DNA from: Flavivirga spongiicola | GTDB lineage: Bacteria > Bacteroidota > Bacteroidia > Flavobacteriales > Flavobacteriaceae | Reading direction: 5' to 3' | Assembly: GCF_030540825.1 (NCBI RefSeq) | Contig: NZ_JAUOEO010000001.1 | Coordinates: 1,523,001 to 1,587,000 of the forward strand | Length of the DNA: 64,000 bases | Part shown: positions 25,588 to 34,691 of the stretch, piece by piece | How the letters are laid out: each line of letters opens with the position of its first letter | How positions within the stretch are numbered: position 1 is the first letter of the stretch | Notes under the pieces: model-generated | The model's input: only the letters and a program-made list of their open reading frames with translations | The model's database searches: none | Told to the model about the DNA's origin: nothing | Position numbers and translations under genes: made by a program

Positions 25588-27204
25588 TTAAAAAGCATAA
25601 CGCTGCGGGCCGCCACGTCTGATCTCCTCATTACAATGGGCTTCGAATTTTTTGAAATTCTCACGAAACGCATTAGTCAATTTAAAAGCTGTTTTATAAT
25701 ATTTTTCATCGTCATTCCAAGTAGCTCTAGGACTTAAAACACTTGTCGGTACGCCTGGGCATTCTCTAGGTTGTGCTACACCAAAAACAGAATGTATATG
25801 ATAATCATCATAGTTATATAAACCTAAATCACCATTTAACACAGCGCTAATCATTGCTCTTGTATATTTTAATTTCATTCTTGTACCAACACCGTAAGGG
25901 CCACCTGTCCAACCAGTATTTACCAACCATACATTAACTCCGGAGTCTTTCATTTTTTTACTTAACATTTCCGCATATTTAGCCGGATGTAATGGCATAA
26001 AAGGCGCTCCAAAACATGCCGAAAAGGATGGTTGTGGTTCTTTAACCCCAGCTTCTGTTCCTGCTACTTTTGCTGTGTACCCTGAAATAAAATGATAAGC
26101 CGCCTGACTAGGTGTTAACTTAGATATTGGAGGTAATACTCCAAAAGCATCCGCTGTTAAAAAGAAAATATTTTTAGGGTTTTTACCAGTTGAAGGCACT
26201 TGAATATTTTCAATATGCTCAATTGGATAGCTAACTCTTGTATTTTGGGTAATGGAAGTATCTTCAAAATTTACGTGTCCATCTTTATCTAAAATAACAT
26301 TTTCCAGAATCGCTCCCTTTTTAATAGCATCATATATTTCTGGTTCACTATCTCTAGAAAGATTGATAACCTTAGCATAGCATCCGCCTTCAAAATTAAA
26401 CACTGAATTCTCTGCAGTCCAACCATGTTCATCATCTCCAATTAAACTTCTATTTGGATCTGTAGATAAGGTTGTTTTTCCTGTACCTGATAATCCAAAG
26501 AAAATAGCTGTATCGCCTTCTTTGCCTACATTAGCACTACAATGCATTGGTAATGTATTTTTAAATACTGGAAGTATAAAATTAAGAGCAGAAAAAATGC
26601 CTTTTTTAATTTCACCCGTATACCCTGTACCACCAATTAATGCTATTTTTTTAGAAAAATTTAAAATGGCAAAATTATGTTGACGCGTACCATCTACTTC
26701 AGGATTTGCCATAAAGCCTGGTGCGTTAACTACTGTCCACTCTGGGTCAAAATCTTTTAGCTCATCATCTTTTGGCCGCAAAAACATATTATAAGCAAAT
26801 TGATTACTCCATGGATATTCATTAATAACACGAATATTCAACCTATAATCTTCATCTGCGCAGGCATAACTATCTCTCACAAAAACCTCCTTATTAGACA
26901 AATAGTCAACGACCTTATTATATAATGCATCAAACTTATCTGCTTCATATGGGATATTGATATCTCCCCACCAAACACGATCTTGTGTTATATCATCTTT
27001 AACAATAAACCGGTCTTTTGGAGAACGTCCTGTAAATTCACCTGTATTAACAGCCAAAGCTCCAGATGAAGCTTCTAACCCTAAGCCTTTTTCAACAGTA
27101 ATATCATGAAGTTGTTCTGGCGAAAGTTGATACTTGACTTTGGCATTTTTTATTCCGTATGCCTCCAACGAAATCGTTTTCGTAACTTGATTATAGTTTA
27201 CCAT
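25588..27204 (-). CDS. pckA: Phosphoenolpyruvate carboxykinase (ATP)
   Basis: Cytoplasmic enzyme of 538 residues that makes phosphoenolpyruvate from oxaloacetate with ATP, the entry step of gluconeogenesis. The kinase P-loop is GLSGTGKTTLSTDP near residue 239. ENSVFNFEGGCYAK and the late WLVNTGWTGGPYGVG are the usual metal and substrate motifs. RSPKDRFIV near residue 58 is a substrate-site motif. Length is standard. Monocistronic, with a TAATTTTG -7 box at 27231-27238. Confidence 0.97.
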   Translation of the reverse strand: MVNYNQVTKTISLEAYGIKNAKVKYQLSPEQLHDITVEKGLGLEASSGALAVNTGEFTGRSPKDRFIVKDDITQDRVWWGDINIPYEADKFDALYNKVVDYLSNKEVFVRDSYACADEDYRLNIRVINEYPWSNQFAYNMFLRPKDDELKDFDPEWTVVNAPGFMANPEVDGTRQHNFAILNFSKKIALIGGTGYTGEIKKGIFSALNFILPVFKNTLPMHCSANVGKEGDTAIFFGLSGTGKTTLSTDPNRSLIGDDEHGWTAENSVFNFEGGCYAKVINLSRDSEPEIYDAIKKGAILENVILDKDGHVNFEDTSITQNTRVSYPIEHIENIQVPSTGKNPKNIFFLTADAFGVLPPISKLTPSQAAYHFISGYTAKVAGTEAGVKEPQPSFSACFGAPFMPLHPAKYAEMLSKKMKDSGVNVWLVNTGWTGGPYGVGTRMKLKYTRAMISAVLNGDLGLYNYDDYHIHSVFGVAQPRECPGVPTSVLSPRATWNDDEKYYKTAFKLTNAFRENFKKFEAHCNEEIRRGGPQRYAF

Positions 27205-27230
27205 AATTTGTTATAAAATTATTTATTGCG

Positions 27231-27238
27231 CAAAATTA
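27231..27238 (-). promoter_or_regulatory. -7 promoter box for pckA
   Basis: TAATTTTG matches TAnnTTTG exactly on the - strand, 27 bp before the start codon. A -33 element was not clear. Confidence 0.4.
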
Positions 27239-27264
27239 AGACAATTATTTTAAACTATTTATTA

Positions 27265-27663
27265 TTAATTGTCGTTTTTAGATGCCATTTTTAAGAAATT
27301 CATAAACAGGAATCCCCATGCTAAAATTAGAAGTAAACCCCCTATTGGAGTTATAAAACCAATGGTTTTAAAATCAAAAGTTGTTAACAAATTTGTTGCT
27401 AGTCCATAAATAGATCCTGAAAACAAAATGATTCCCAATACGATTAAATAGTATAAGACTTTCTTAGTTTTTTGTTGAATATATCCAGTACAACCTATAA
27501 ATAATAGTAAAATAGCATGATACATCTGATATCTCACCCCTGTTTCAAAAGTTTGCTGTGCTTCAACTGTAATTAATTCTTTTAATGCATGTGCTCCAAA
27601 TGCTCCAAAAACAACAGCCAATAGCCCAAAAATTGATGCTGTAATTAATATTTTTTTGTTCAT
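27265..27663 (-). CDS. DUF423 membrane protein
   Basis: Small inner-membrane protein of 132 residues. I start at the ATG at 27663 (MNKKILITASIF), since the longer frame from 27735 adds 24 residues unlike the family and runs into the divergent promoter region. Four hydrophobic segments are seen, with the family signature FGAFGAHALKE after the first and GVRYQMYHAILLL in the second. The late GGLLLILAWGFL is also typical. Function unknown. Divergent from the saccharopine dehydrogenase gene. Confidence 0.87.
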   Translation of the reverse strand: MNKKILITASIFGLLAVVFGAFGAHALKELITVEAQQTFETGVRYQMYHAILLLFIGCTGYIQQKTKKVLYYLIVLGIILFSGSIYGLATNLLTTFDFKTIGFITPIGGLLLILAWGFLFMNFLKMASKNDN

Positions 27664-27744
27664 AATATGTGTTTCTTTATAGCTATAAATACCTAATGTA
27701 TTTATTAAATTCGTCATTGCAAAACTAATTAACAATTCTTCATT

Positions 27745-29109
27745 ATGCGAAAAATTTTAGTCATTGGTTCAGGAAAATCGGCTTCCAGTCTTCTAAAATA
27801 TTTATTGGATAAATCGGCTTCAGAAAATCTTTTTATTACTGTTGGCGATTTAAACCTTAACACGGCAAAAAAATTAATTGGCAACCATCAAAATGCTAAA
27901 GCCATGTTACTGGATATTTTCGATGAAACATCTCGTACCAACGCTATAAAAGATGCTGATATTGTAGTATCTATGCTACCTGCCCGTTTTCATATTGAGG
28001 TCGCTAAAGATTGTGTCTTATTGGGAAAACATATGGTTACTGCATCATATGTAAGTCCAGAAATGCAAGCTTTAGATGAGGATGCAAAAGCCAAAGGACT
28101 TGTACTAATGAATGAAATTGGCGTCGATCCAGGTATAGATCATATGAGTGCGATGCAGGTTTTAGATCGTATCCGCAACAACGGTGGAAAAATAATCTTG
28201 TTTGAATCTTTCACGGGTGGTTTAGTAGCTCCCGAAAGTGATAATAACTTATGGCATTATAAATTTACCTGGAACCCCAGAAATGTAGTCACTGCGGGAC
28301 AAGGCGGAGCAGCAAAATTTTTACAAGAAGGCACTTATAAATATATACCTTATAACCATTTGTTTAGACGCACTGAATTTTTAGACATTGAGGGTTTTGG
28401 GCGTTTCGAAGTTTATGCAAATAGAGATTCTCTAAAGTATCAGAATGTTTATGGGCTTGATAATGTTAAAACATTATATAGAGGTACCATGAGGCGTGTC
28501 GGTTTTAGTCGCGCATGGAATATTTTCGTCACATTAGGAATGACTGATGATAGCTATACTATAGATGATAGCGAAAATATGAGTTATCGTGATTTTGTAA
28601 ATGCTTTTTTAACTTACAGCCCTACTGATTCTGTAGAATTAAAATTAAGGCACGCGCTTAAAATTGATCAAGATGATATTATGTGGGATAAACTTGTAGA
28701 ACTCGATATTTTTAATGCTGAAAAAAAGGTAGGTCTTAAAAAAGCAACCCCAGCACAAATACTTCAAAAAATACTCATGGATAGCTGGACGCTTGATACC
28801 GATGATAAAGATATGATTGTTATGTATCATAAATTCGGTTACGAAAAAGATGGTAAAAAATATCAAATAGATGCCAATATGGTCGTTTTAGGCGAAGACC
28901 AAACTTATACGGCTATGGCAAAAACGGTGGGCTTGCCTGTTGCTATGGCTACACTTGCCATTCTTAACAAAAAGATCACCACGCCCGGTGTTCAAATCCC
29001 TATAACTAAAGAAATTTATGAACCTATTTTAAAAGAGCTAGAAACTTTTGGTGTGACTTTTAATGAAAAAGAAGTGCCTTACTTAGGCTATAATCCTTTG
29101 AACAATTAA
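27745..29109 (+). CDS. Saccharopine dehydrogenase family protein
   Basis: Cytoplasmic NAD(P)-dependent enzyme of 454 residues. The Rossmann loop is ILVIGSGKSASSLLKYL at residues 4-20. MNEIGVDPGIDHMSAMQVLD near residue 129 (in two adjoining parts) is a hallmark of the saccharopine reductase branch. In lysine breakdown such enzymes split saccharopine to aminoadipate semialdehyde and glutamate. No lysine-ketoglutarate reductase domain is fused or adjacent. The Lrp-type regulator 275 bp downstream on the same strand suggests amino-acid control, which is inference. Confidence 0.9.
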   Translation: MRKILVIGSGKSASSLLKYLLDKSASENLFITVGDLNLNTAKKLIGNHQNAKAMLLDIFDETSRTNAIKDADIVVSMLPARFHIEVAKDCVLLGKHMVTASYVSPEMQALDEDAKAKGLVLMNEIGVDPGIDHMSAMQVLDRIRNNGGKIILFESFTGGLVAPESDNNLWHYKFTWNPRNVVTAGQGGAAKFLQEGTYKYIPYNHLFRRTEFLDIEGFGRFEVYANRDSLKYQNVYGLDNVKTLYRGTMRRVGFSRAWNIFVTLGMTDDSYTIDDSENMSYRDFVNAFLTYSPTDSVELKLRHALKIDQDDIMWDKLVELDIFNAEKKVGLKKATPAQILQKILMDSWTLDTDDKDMIVMYHKFGYEKDGKKYQIDANMVVLGEDQTYTAMAKTVGLPVAMATLAILNKKITTPGVQIPITKEIYEPILKELETFGVTFNEKEVPYLGYNPLNN

Positions 29110-29384
29110 TATTTGGTTATTACATTCGCGATTCCATTAATATAAATATAATTTCGATTTTTTTTGCTTAAGACAAACTAAAGTCGAGATCTTTTGATCT
29201 ATTAAAAATTAACAACCTCTCGACTGTGCTCGAGGAGACGCATTGAAAATCTTTTCGCTTATTTAACATAATAGCTATACATAATTCTTTTATTGATTAA
29301 ACTCTGGTTATAAAGTATAACTCAGCAGATAATCTTGTCAAATAGTTTCAATTTGAAATCAAATAGTTATTTTTATGTTTTAAA

Positions 29385-29864
29385 ATGCAACTAATGAAGT
29401 CTAAAAGTAAGCCTATAATAATAGATGGTATCGACAAAAAAATTCTACGTGCGTTAACGGCAGATGCTAGAACACCTATTTTAGAAATTGCACGTCATGT
29501 TGGTATTTCTGGTGCCGCTATTCATCAACGCCTACGAAAATTAGAGAAGTCTAAGCTTATTTCTGGTTCACAGTTTATTATCGATCCAAAAGTTTTAGGC
29601 TACTCTACCATGACTTTTGTTGGTATTTATCTTGAAAAAGCTGCGGATAATGAAGATGTTATTAGAGCTTTAAAGAAAGTTCCCGAAGTTTTAGAATGTC
29701 ATTACACCACTGGCGACTGGAATATTTTTATAAAAATGTTAGCTTATAACAACAACCATTTAATGCTATTATTAAATAACAAAATTCAAACCATAGCAGG
29801 TGTTTTAAGAACAGAATCTATCATTTCTTTAGACCAGCAAATTAATAGGCAAATAAAGATTTAA
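29385..29864 (+). CDS. Lrp/AsnC-family transcriptional regulator
   Basis: DNA-binding regulator of 159 residues. The HTH spans about residues 18-60 (DKKILRALTADARTPILEI, then GISGAAIHQRLRKLE). The ligand-binding RAM domain follows, with VPEVLECHYTTGDWNIFIKM. Such proteins sense amino acids and control their metabolism. A second in-frame ATG at 29394 (MKSKSKP) is an equally good start. It lies on the same strand as the saccharopine dehydrogenase gene but 275 bp away, so it is probably transcribed separately. Confidence 0.92.
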   Translation: MQLMKSKSKPIIIDGIDKKILRALTADARTPILEIARHVGISGAAIHQRLRKLEKSKLISGSQFIIDPKVLGYSTMTFVGIYLEKAADNEDVIRALKKVPEVLECHYTTGDWNIFIKMLAYNNNHLMLLLNNKIQTIAGVLRTESIISLDQQINRQIKI

Positions 29865-29895
29865 ACGGCGAGGCTGTCTAAAAAGTAATATATTT

Positions 29896-30054
29896 TGTCA
29901 TTCAGAAGGGGAAACGACTGAAAAATCTAAAACTGTTCTTTTTTTACGAATAAATATATAAACGTATTAGCTATATGATCTTTGGTTTTCCTTATTAACA
30001 TAACAATAGAGAGATTCTTCGACTCCGACAACTGTCGGAATGCTCTGAATGACA
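29896..30054. repeat. 159-bp palindromic intergenic repeat (TGTCATT...AATGACA family)
   Basis: Perfect 11-bp ends, TGTCATTCAGA and TCTGAATGACA, enclose internal segments such as a CCGACA/TGTCGG hairpin. It is one of several intergenic repeats here that open with TGTCATT and close with AATGACA. Noncoding. Confidence 0.7.
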
Positions 30055-30065
30055 TAAAATTTGAG

Positions 30066-30085
30066 ATTCCTTTTTTCAAAGGAAT
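30066..30085 (-). terminator. Weak terminator-like hairpin after glyS
   Basis: Arms ATTCCTTT and AAAGGAAT (8 bp perfect) lie 8 bp past the glyS stop codon. There is no long T tract on the - strand, so the call is tentative. Confidence 0.4.
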
Positions 30086-30092
30086 TTATTTG

Positions 30093-31634
30093 TTACATTT
30101 TCATTAACCAAGAGCGCACATCTACTTCTTGTTTAATGATCCCTCTTAAATCTTCAATCTTAACACGTTGTTGTTCCATGGTATCTCTGTGTCGAATGGT
30201 AACCGTATTATCTCCTAATGTATCATGATCTACAGTGATGCAAAATGGTGTTCCGTTAGCATCTTGTCTCCTGTAACGTCTTCCAACGGCGTCTTTTTCA
30301 TCATAAATGACGTTGAAGTCCCATTTCAAATCGTCTACAATTTTACGGGCAACCTCTGGTAAACCATCTTTTTTAACCAATGGTAAGATAGCAGCTTTCA
30401 CCGGTGCTAAAACACTTGGTAATTTTAAAACAGTACGTGTGGTTCCATTTTCTAATGTTTCTTCTTGTAACGAATTAGAAAATACAGCTAAAAACATGCG
30501 GTCTAGACCAATAGAAGTTTCTAAAACGTATGGTGTATAACTCGCATTATCTTCGTGATCAAAATACTGCAATTTCTTTCCTGAATATTCTTCGTGTGCT
30601 TTTAGATCGAAATCTGTACGTGAATGAATCCCTTCTAATTCTTTAAAACCGAATGGGAATTTAAACTCAATATCGGCAGCAGCATCGGCATAATGAGCCA
30701 ATTTTTCGTGATCGTGAAAACGATAATTATCTGCACCCATGCCTAAGGATAAATGCCATTTCATTCTATGTTCTTTCCAATGCTCGTACCATTCTTTTTG
30801 AGTACCGGGTTTTATAAAAAATTGCATTTCCATTTGTTCAAACTCACGCATTCTAAAAATAAACTGTCTGGCTACAATTTCATTTCTAAAAGCCTTACCT
30901 GTTTGCGCAATTCCAAATGGAATCTTCATACGTCCCGTTTTCTGAACATTCAAAAAATTCACAAAAATACCTTGTGCTGTTTCAGGGCGTAAATACAAAT
31001 CCATCGCAGATTCTGCTGAAGCACCAAGTTTGGTACCAAACATAAGGTTAAACTGCTTAACATCAGTCCAGTTTTTACTTCCTGAAACAGGACATGCTAT
31101 TCCTAAATCTAATATTAATTGTTTAAATCCCTCTAAATCTCCTTCCTCTTGAACTTTAGTTAAACGTTCTGTAATTTTATCTATCTGTTTTTGGCGACGA
31201 ACTACATTTGGATTGGTTTCTCTAAATTGTTGTTCATCAAAGGTATCTCCAAAACGTTTTTTTGCTTTACTAATATCCTTTTCTATTTTTTCAGATATTT
31301 TTTCTCTAAACTCTTCAACTAGAACATCGGCACGATAACGTTTTTTAGAGTCCTTGTTATCAATTAACGGGTCATTAAAAGCATCTACGTGACCAGAAGC
31401 TTTCCATGTGGTTGGGTGCATAAAAATAGCGGCATCTATACCTACAATATTTTCATTCATCTGGACCATCGCTTTCCACCAGTAATCGCGTATGTTTTTC
31501 TTTAACTCTGCACCATTCTGCGCATAGTCGTAAACTGCACTTAATCCATCATATATTTCACTACTTTGAAATACATAACCATACTCTTTCGCATGCGAAA
31601 TAACCTTCTTAAATTGATCGTCTTGATTTGCCAT
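30093..31634 (-). CDS. glyS: Glycyl-tRNA synthetase (homodimeric type)
   Basis: Class II synthetase of 513 residues that charges tRNA-Gly as a single-chain dimer, unlike the alpha2beta2 enzyme of many bacteria. The N-terminal KKVISHAKEYGYVFQSSEI and the DYWWKAMVQ region are typical. The class II motifs RPETAQGIFVNF and FRNEIVARQFIFRMREFEQME (in parts) are near residues 223-285, and ETSIGLDRMFLAVFSNS is motif 3. A C-terminal anticodon-binding domain begins near 410. Monocistronic; a TATTTTTG box sits only 4 bp before the start codon. Confidence 0.96.
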   Translation of the reverse strand: MANQDDQFKKVISHAKEYGYVFQSSEIYDGLSAVYDYAQNGAELKKNIRDYWWKAMVQMNENIVGIDAAIFMHPTTWKASGHVDAFNDPLIDNKDSKKRYRADVLVEEFREKISEKIEKDISKAKKRFGDTFDEQQFRETNPNVVRRQKQIDKITERLTKVQEEGDLEGFKQLILDLGIACPVSGSKNWTDVKQFNLMFGTKLGASAESAMDLYLRPETAQGIFVNFLNVQKTGRMKIPFGIAQTGKAFRNEIVARQFIFRMREFEQMEMQFFIKPGTQKEWYEHWKEHRMKWHLSLGMGADNYRFHDHEKLAHYADAAADIEFKFPFGFKELEGIHSRTDFDLKAHEEYSGKKLQYFDHEDNASYTPYVLETSIGLDRMFLAVFSNSLQEETLENGTTRTVLKLPSVLAPVKAAILPLVKKDGLPEVARKIVDDLKWDFNVIYDEKDAVGRRYRRQDANGTPFCITVDHDTLGDNTVTIRHRDTMEQQRVKIEDLRGIIKQEVDVRSWLMKM

Positions 31635-31638
31635 GCTG

Positions 31639-31646
31639 CAAAAATA
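31639..31646 (-). promoter_or_regulatory. -7 promoter box of glyS, possible leaderless mRNA
   Basis: TATTTTTG matches TAnnTTTG exactly and ends 4 bp before the ATG at 31634. Transcription from it would start at or next to the start codon. Confidence 0.45.
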
Positions 31647-31814
31647 AAAAACCGCTTTAAACTAAGGGGGTTCTTTACTAAAAAATAACCATGGGTAAGC
31701 ATTTTTTTAGCTATTGATGTTTTATTACTTTAAAATAAGTATCGTTAGAGGTTAGAAACTATGGTTCTGGTCTTGGTTTGACCTTAAATCTAGAATTAAT
31801 ATAAAGTTAATATA

Positions 31815-32426
31815 TTAATCAAACCATTTCTTTAATCGTCTTTTACTTCTATCAAAAGCAGCTCTTTCCCAAACAATCTGAAAGCCATTCCAAAAAACTC
31901 TTATTTGTTCACCATCATCTCTATAAATAATGAATTTAATATCCTCAAATTCTATAAAAACGTTGTTAACGTCATTATCACTGGACATATATTTTTTATT
32001 ATCATCTTGGACTTTATCTATTCTCATAAATAAATCTTGCGCCTTTTTTAGAGGAATATACCTAAATCCATATGCATCCTTTAATTGTCCATTTGTGTCT
32101 GTATTAGGTCCAAAAAAAGCAAGAAGCAAGCCTTTTTCATTTAGTTCATTACAATTAAAGGCAATTGAAACTAAACCTGAACTATCATCTGAAGCTAAAC
32201 TTTCAGTTTCAAATTGAATATCTTTTCCGTTTGTTCTACCTATTATATGATTAATGATATATTCTTTAGATCTAAATTGTGCTATTTCCTTAGCAACAGC
32301 TTTTTTGTCAGATTCAATTGTAATAAAGGTAATTGCGTCTGACCCCGCAACTTCTTGAGCGTTTTGAGTATAGGTTTTATTACATATTAATAATAGGGTG
32401 ATACTAAATAGTAGGTGCTTTTTCAT
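31815..32426 (-). CDS. Exported hypothetical protein
   Basis: Protein of 203 residues with a signal peptide ending near residue 20 (KTYTQNAQ), so it is periplasmic or secreted. No lipobox and no membrane segment beyond the signal. The mature part is mixed alpha/beta (VSIAFNCNELNEKGLLLAFF) and ends in a basic stretch, RSKRRLKKWF. I do not recognise the family. It stands alone between glyS and the PLD-like gene. Confidence 0.7.
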   Translation of the reverse strand: MKKHLLFSITLLLICNKTYTQNAQEVAGSDAITFITIESDKKAVAKEIAQFRSKEYIINHIIGRTNGKDIQFETESLASDDSSGLVSIAFNCNELNEKGLLLAFFGPNTDTNGQLKDAYGFRYIPLKKAQDLFMRIDKVQDDNKKYMSSDNDVNNVFIEFEDIKFIIYRDDGEQIRVFWNGFQIVWERAAFDRSKRRLKKWFD

Positions 32427-32645
32427 GAATAGGTTAGGTTATAGTGTATTATCAAATCTACAAATTATAATACTATTCTTAATAAATTTTTTATGATATG
32501 AGAATTAATTATGAATATTAAGGTCTAGGAGAGACTACAATTATTTAAAGGAAAAATCCTATATTGTAAGATAATTCTTTACGTATTTTAGAGAAACTCA
32601 TTATATTGGATCTATTTTAGATCTAAAGACACTAGTGCTTATACA

Positions 32646-32656
32646 CTTGTTGTAAA
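32646..32656 (+). repeat. 11-bp inverted repeat flanking the PLD-like gene, left arm
   Basis: CTTGTTGTAAA here is matched by its complement TTTACAACAAG at 33428-33438, 8 bp past the stop codon of the PLD-like gene. The two arms bracket exactly one gene. Confidence 0.4.
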
Positions 32657-32688
32657 CAATTTAAGAAAACAGAAAAACTGTAATAAAA

Positions 32689-33420
32689 ATGGCGAAATTT
32701 TTAAACACAACAGGCATATCATATCATTTAGAGGAACTCATAAAAAACACAAAAGACCGACTAATTTTAATAAGTCCATATCTTCAATTTCATAAGAGAG
32801 TTAAAGACCATTTAGAAAACCTGAATATTCAAAAACGAGATATTCGGATTATTTACCGAGAAAACAAACTTCAAGTTGAAGAAAGTAATTGGCTTGAAAC
32901 TCAAATAGGAATTAGAACAAGTCTTTGCAATTCACTTCACGCTAAATGTTATATAAATGAAAATGAAGCGATTGTGACTTCAATGAATTTATATTCTTTT
33001 TCTCAACAAAATAATGACGAAATGGGAATTCACGTCACGAAGGAAAAGGACGCAGACCTATATAACGATATTTCTCAGGAAGTTCAGAGACTTTTAACAA
33101 TAAGTGAAGAGATTAGAGTTTCAGTAAAAAAAGTTGATAAAGAAATTGAAAAGAAATCTGAAAAGACAGTTTCTGAAATTGTAAAAACTAAAGATAATTC
33201 AAAATCAAAACTTTTGACAACAAAAGAATTATCGCAATTAACGAGTTTGAGTAGTCGCAAAATAAATAATTGGTTTACTGACAACAAATTGATGTATAAG
33301 AAAGGTGATGATTGGATAACTACTAAAAGAGGTAAGGAAATTGGCGGAATTGAAAAAAGTGGACAATATGGTAAATTTGTCATTTGGCCTGAAGATGTTT
33401 CGAAACATATATTGAAATAA
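32689..33420 (+). CDS. Phospholipase D-like domain protein with C-terminal DNA-binding-like region
   Basis: Protein of 243 residues. The first 150 hold one PLD-type half-site: LHAKCYINENEAIVTSMNLY near residue 84 keeps H, K and the downstream N of the HKD motif. A single motif implies dimerisation. A charged linker (residues 135-175) is followed by a helix-turn-helix-like segment, LTTKELSQLTSLSSRKINNW, and a late TTKRGKEIGG, reminiscent of phage antirepressor ends. Nuclease action on DNA is plausible but unproven. The gene is bracketed by an 11-bp inverted repeat. Confidence 0.75.
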   Translation: MAKFLNTTGISYHLEELIKNTKDRLILISPYLQFHKRVKDHLENLNIQKRDIRIIYRENKLQVEESNWLETQIGIRTSLCNSLHAKCYINENEAIVTSMNLYSFSQQNNDEMGIHVTKEKDADLYNDISQEVQRLLTISEEIRVSVKKVDKEIEKKSEKTVSEIVKTKDNSKSKLLTTKELSQLTSLSSRKINNWFTDNKLMYKKGDDWITTKRGKEIGGIEKSGQYGKFVIWPEDVSKHILK

Positions 33421-33492
33421 AAAACTATTTACAACAAGGGATACTACGAAAAGTACTAGCCTAGTTATTCAAAGCATAATTTTCTTAAACAA

Positions 33493-34170
33493 ATGCTCAA
33501 ACCAATAGTCAACTTATTCTTTCCAAAAATATGTTATGCTTGCCTCAACCTATTAAATGATAATGAAAATACTCTCTGCACAGATTGCAGACATGATTTA
33601 CCGGTTACAAATTTTCATTTTAACAATGACAACACCGTTACAAAAGTCTTTTATGGACGTGCAAAAATTGAAGTTGGAACGGCGCTTTTTCGGTTTGAAA
33701 AAAAAGGGATTGTTCAACAACTCATTCATGGATTAAAATATAAAGGTTACGAAAACATTGGTTTTTTTCTTGGAAATTGGCTGGGTGGCGAATTAAAAAA
33801 TATAGAAGCGTATAAACCTATTGATCTTGTGATTCCCGTACCGCTTCATAAAAAGAAGCTTAAAAAAAGAGGTTTTAATCAAGTCGCAAAATTTGGACAA
33901 CAAATTGCTAAGGCTATAAAAGCAGACTATAAAGCCGATGTACTTCTAAAAGTAACAGCTTCAAAATCGCAGGTCAATAAAAAACGATTGGCACGCTGGA
34001 ATGCTAGTGACGAATTATTTACACTTACTAATTCTGAAACTATTGAAAACAAACATATCCTGTTGGTAGACGATATTGTGACTACTGGTGCTACTTTAGA
34101 AGCCTGTATAACGGTATTAAATCAAGCAAAAAACATAAAAATAAGCATAGCCACTATGGCAATAGCTTAG
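33493..34170 (+). CDS. comF: ComF-family phosphoribosyltransferase-like protein
   Basis: Cytoplasmic protein of 225 residues linked to DNA uptake or nucleotide salvage. The N-terminus carries a zinc-ribbon-like set of cysteines, CYACLNLLNDNENTLCTDC. The phosphoribosyl-pyrophosphate loop is VLLVDDIVTTGATLEAC in the C-terminal third, and LVIPVPLHKKKLKKRGFNQ is the usual middle motif. ComF is essential for transformation in some bacteria; its exact reaction is unclear. Single gene, with repeats downstream. Confidence 0.92.
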   Translation: MLKPIVNLFFPKICYACLNLLNDNENTLCTDCRHDLPVTNFHFNNDNTVTKVFYGRAKIEVGTALFRFEKKGIVQQLIHGLKYKGYENIGFFLGNWLGGELKNIEAYKPIDLVIPVPLHKKKLKKRGFNQVAKFGQQIAKAIKADYKADVLLKVTASKSQVNKKRLARWNASDELFTLTNSETIENKHILLVDDIVTTGATLEACITVLNQAKNIKISIATMAIA

Positions 34171-34201
34171 CGGTCAATATCATTAAATTAAGTAATTTCA
34201 T

Positions 34202-34273
34202 TGTCATTTCGACCATAGGAGAAATCCCATTAAATAAATCAAATTATGAGATTCCTCCTTTGTCGGAATGACA
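34202..34273. repeat. 72-bp palindromic intergenic repeat (TGTCATT...AATGACA family)
   Basis: Opens TGTCATTTCGACC and closes GTCGGAATGACA, with GGAGAAATC and GATTCCTCC inside. Same layout as the copies at 29896, 43624 and 45703. Confidence 0.7.
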
Positions 34274-34483
34274 GTATTGATAGGTTTTATCCTTAACTTA
34301 ATAACATTGAGCTATAACTACGGTATATACCCAGACAAGCTGGGCACATTCCTTTATGAAGACATAAAATGAAAAAGAAATCGTAGATTCACGAACTCCT
34401 AATTTTAAAAATAGGAAATAGTGAACTAAATAAATTAGCCATGATATTACAATGTTGAATTGGTATTAACCGTTATATCTATA

Positions 34484-34655
34484 AACTCAAAGTATGCACT
34501 AGAAAACCTATTGCACCTTAAAACTACTGCAAAATATAATGTTTCACTACTTTTTAAAGTTTAACCATAATAGATATTATGCTAAAACTTATAAAAAGTC
34601 ATATTTTATTGTAGTTTTTACCTTCATAACGGCTTTCTAGCACATATTTTGAGTT
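34484..34655. mobile_element. 172-bp foldback element (MITE-like)
   Basis: Nearly the whole segment folds on itself. The outer arms (AACTCAAAGTATGCACTAGA from 34484, and the complement of the segment ending at 34655) match with few mismatches, and the arms continue inward to a centre near 34570. It lies 36 bp before the Ig-like lipoprotein gene. Confidence 0.65.
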
Positions 34656-34691
34656 AAATTATGTAGGTTTGTGCAAAATTTAAAATTGGTA

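Larger units (their letters stand above)
34171..34691. other. 521-bp intergenic region with two repeat elements
   Basis: No coding frame of interest. It contains an intergenic palindrome at 34202-34273 and a long foldback element at 34484-34655 directly before the next gene. Confidence 0.6.

Noticed and set aside
29110..29384. Possible riboswitch or tRNA upstream of the Lrp-type gene
   Set aside because: Only a CTCGACTGTGCTCGAG palindrome, a member of the dispersed repeats, was found; no conserved core or cloverleaf.
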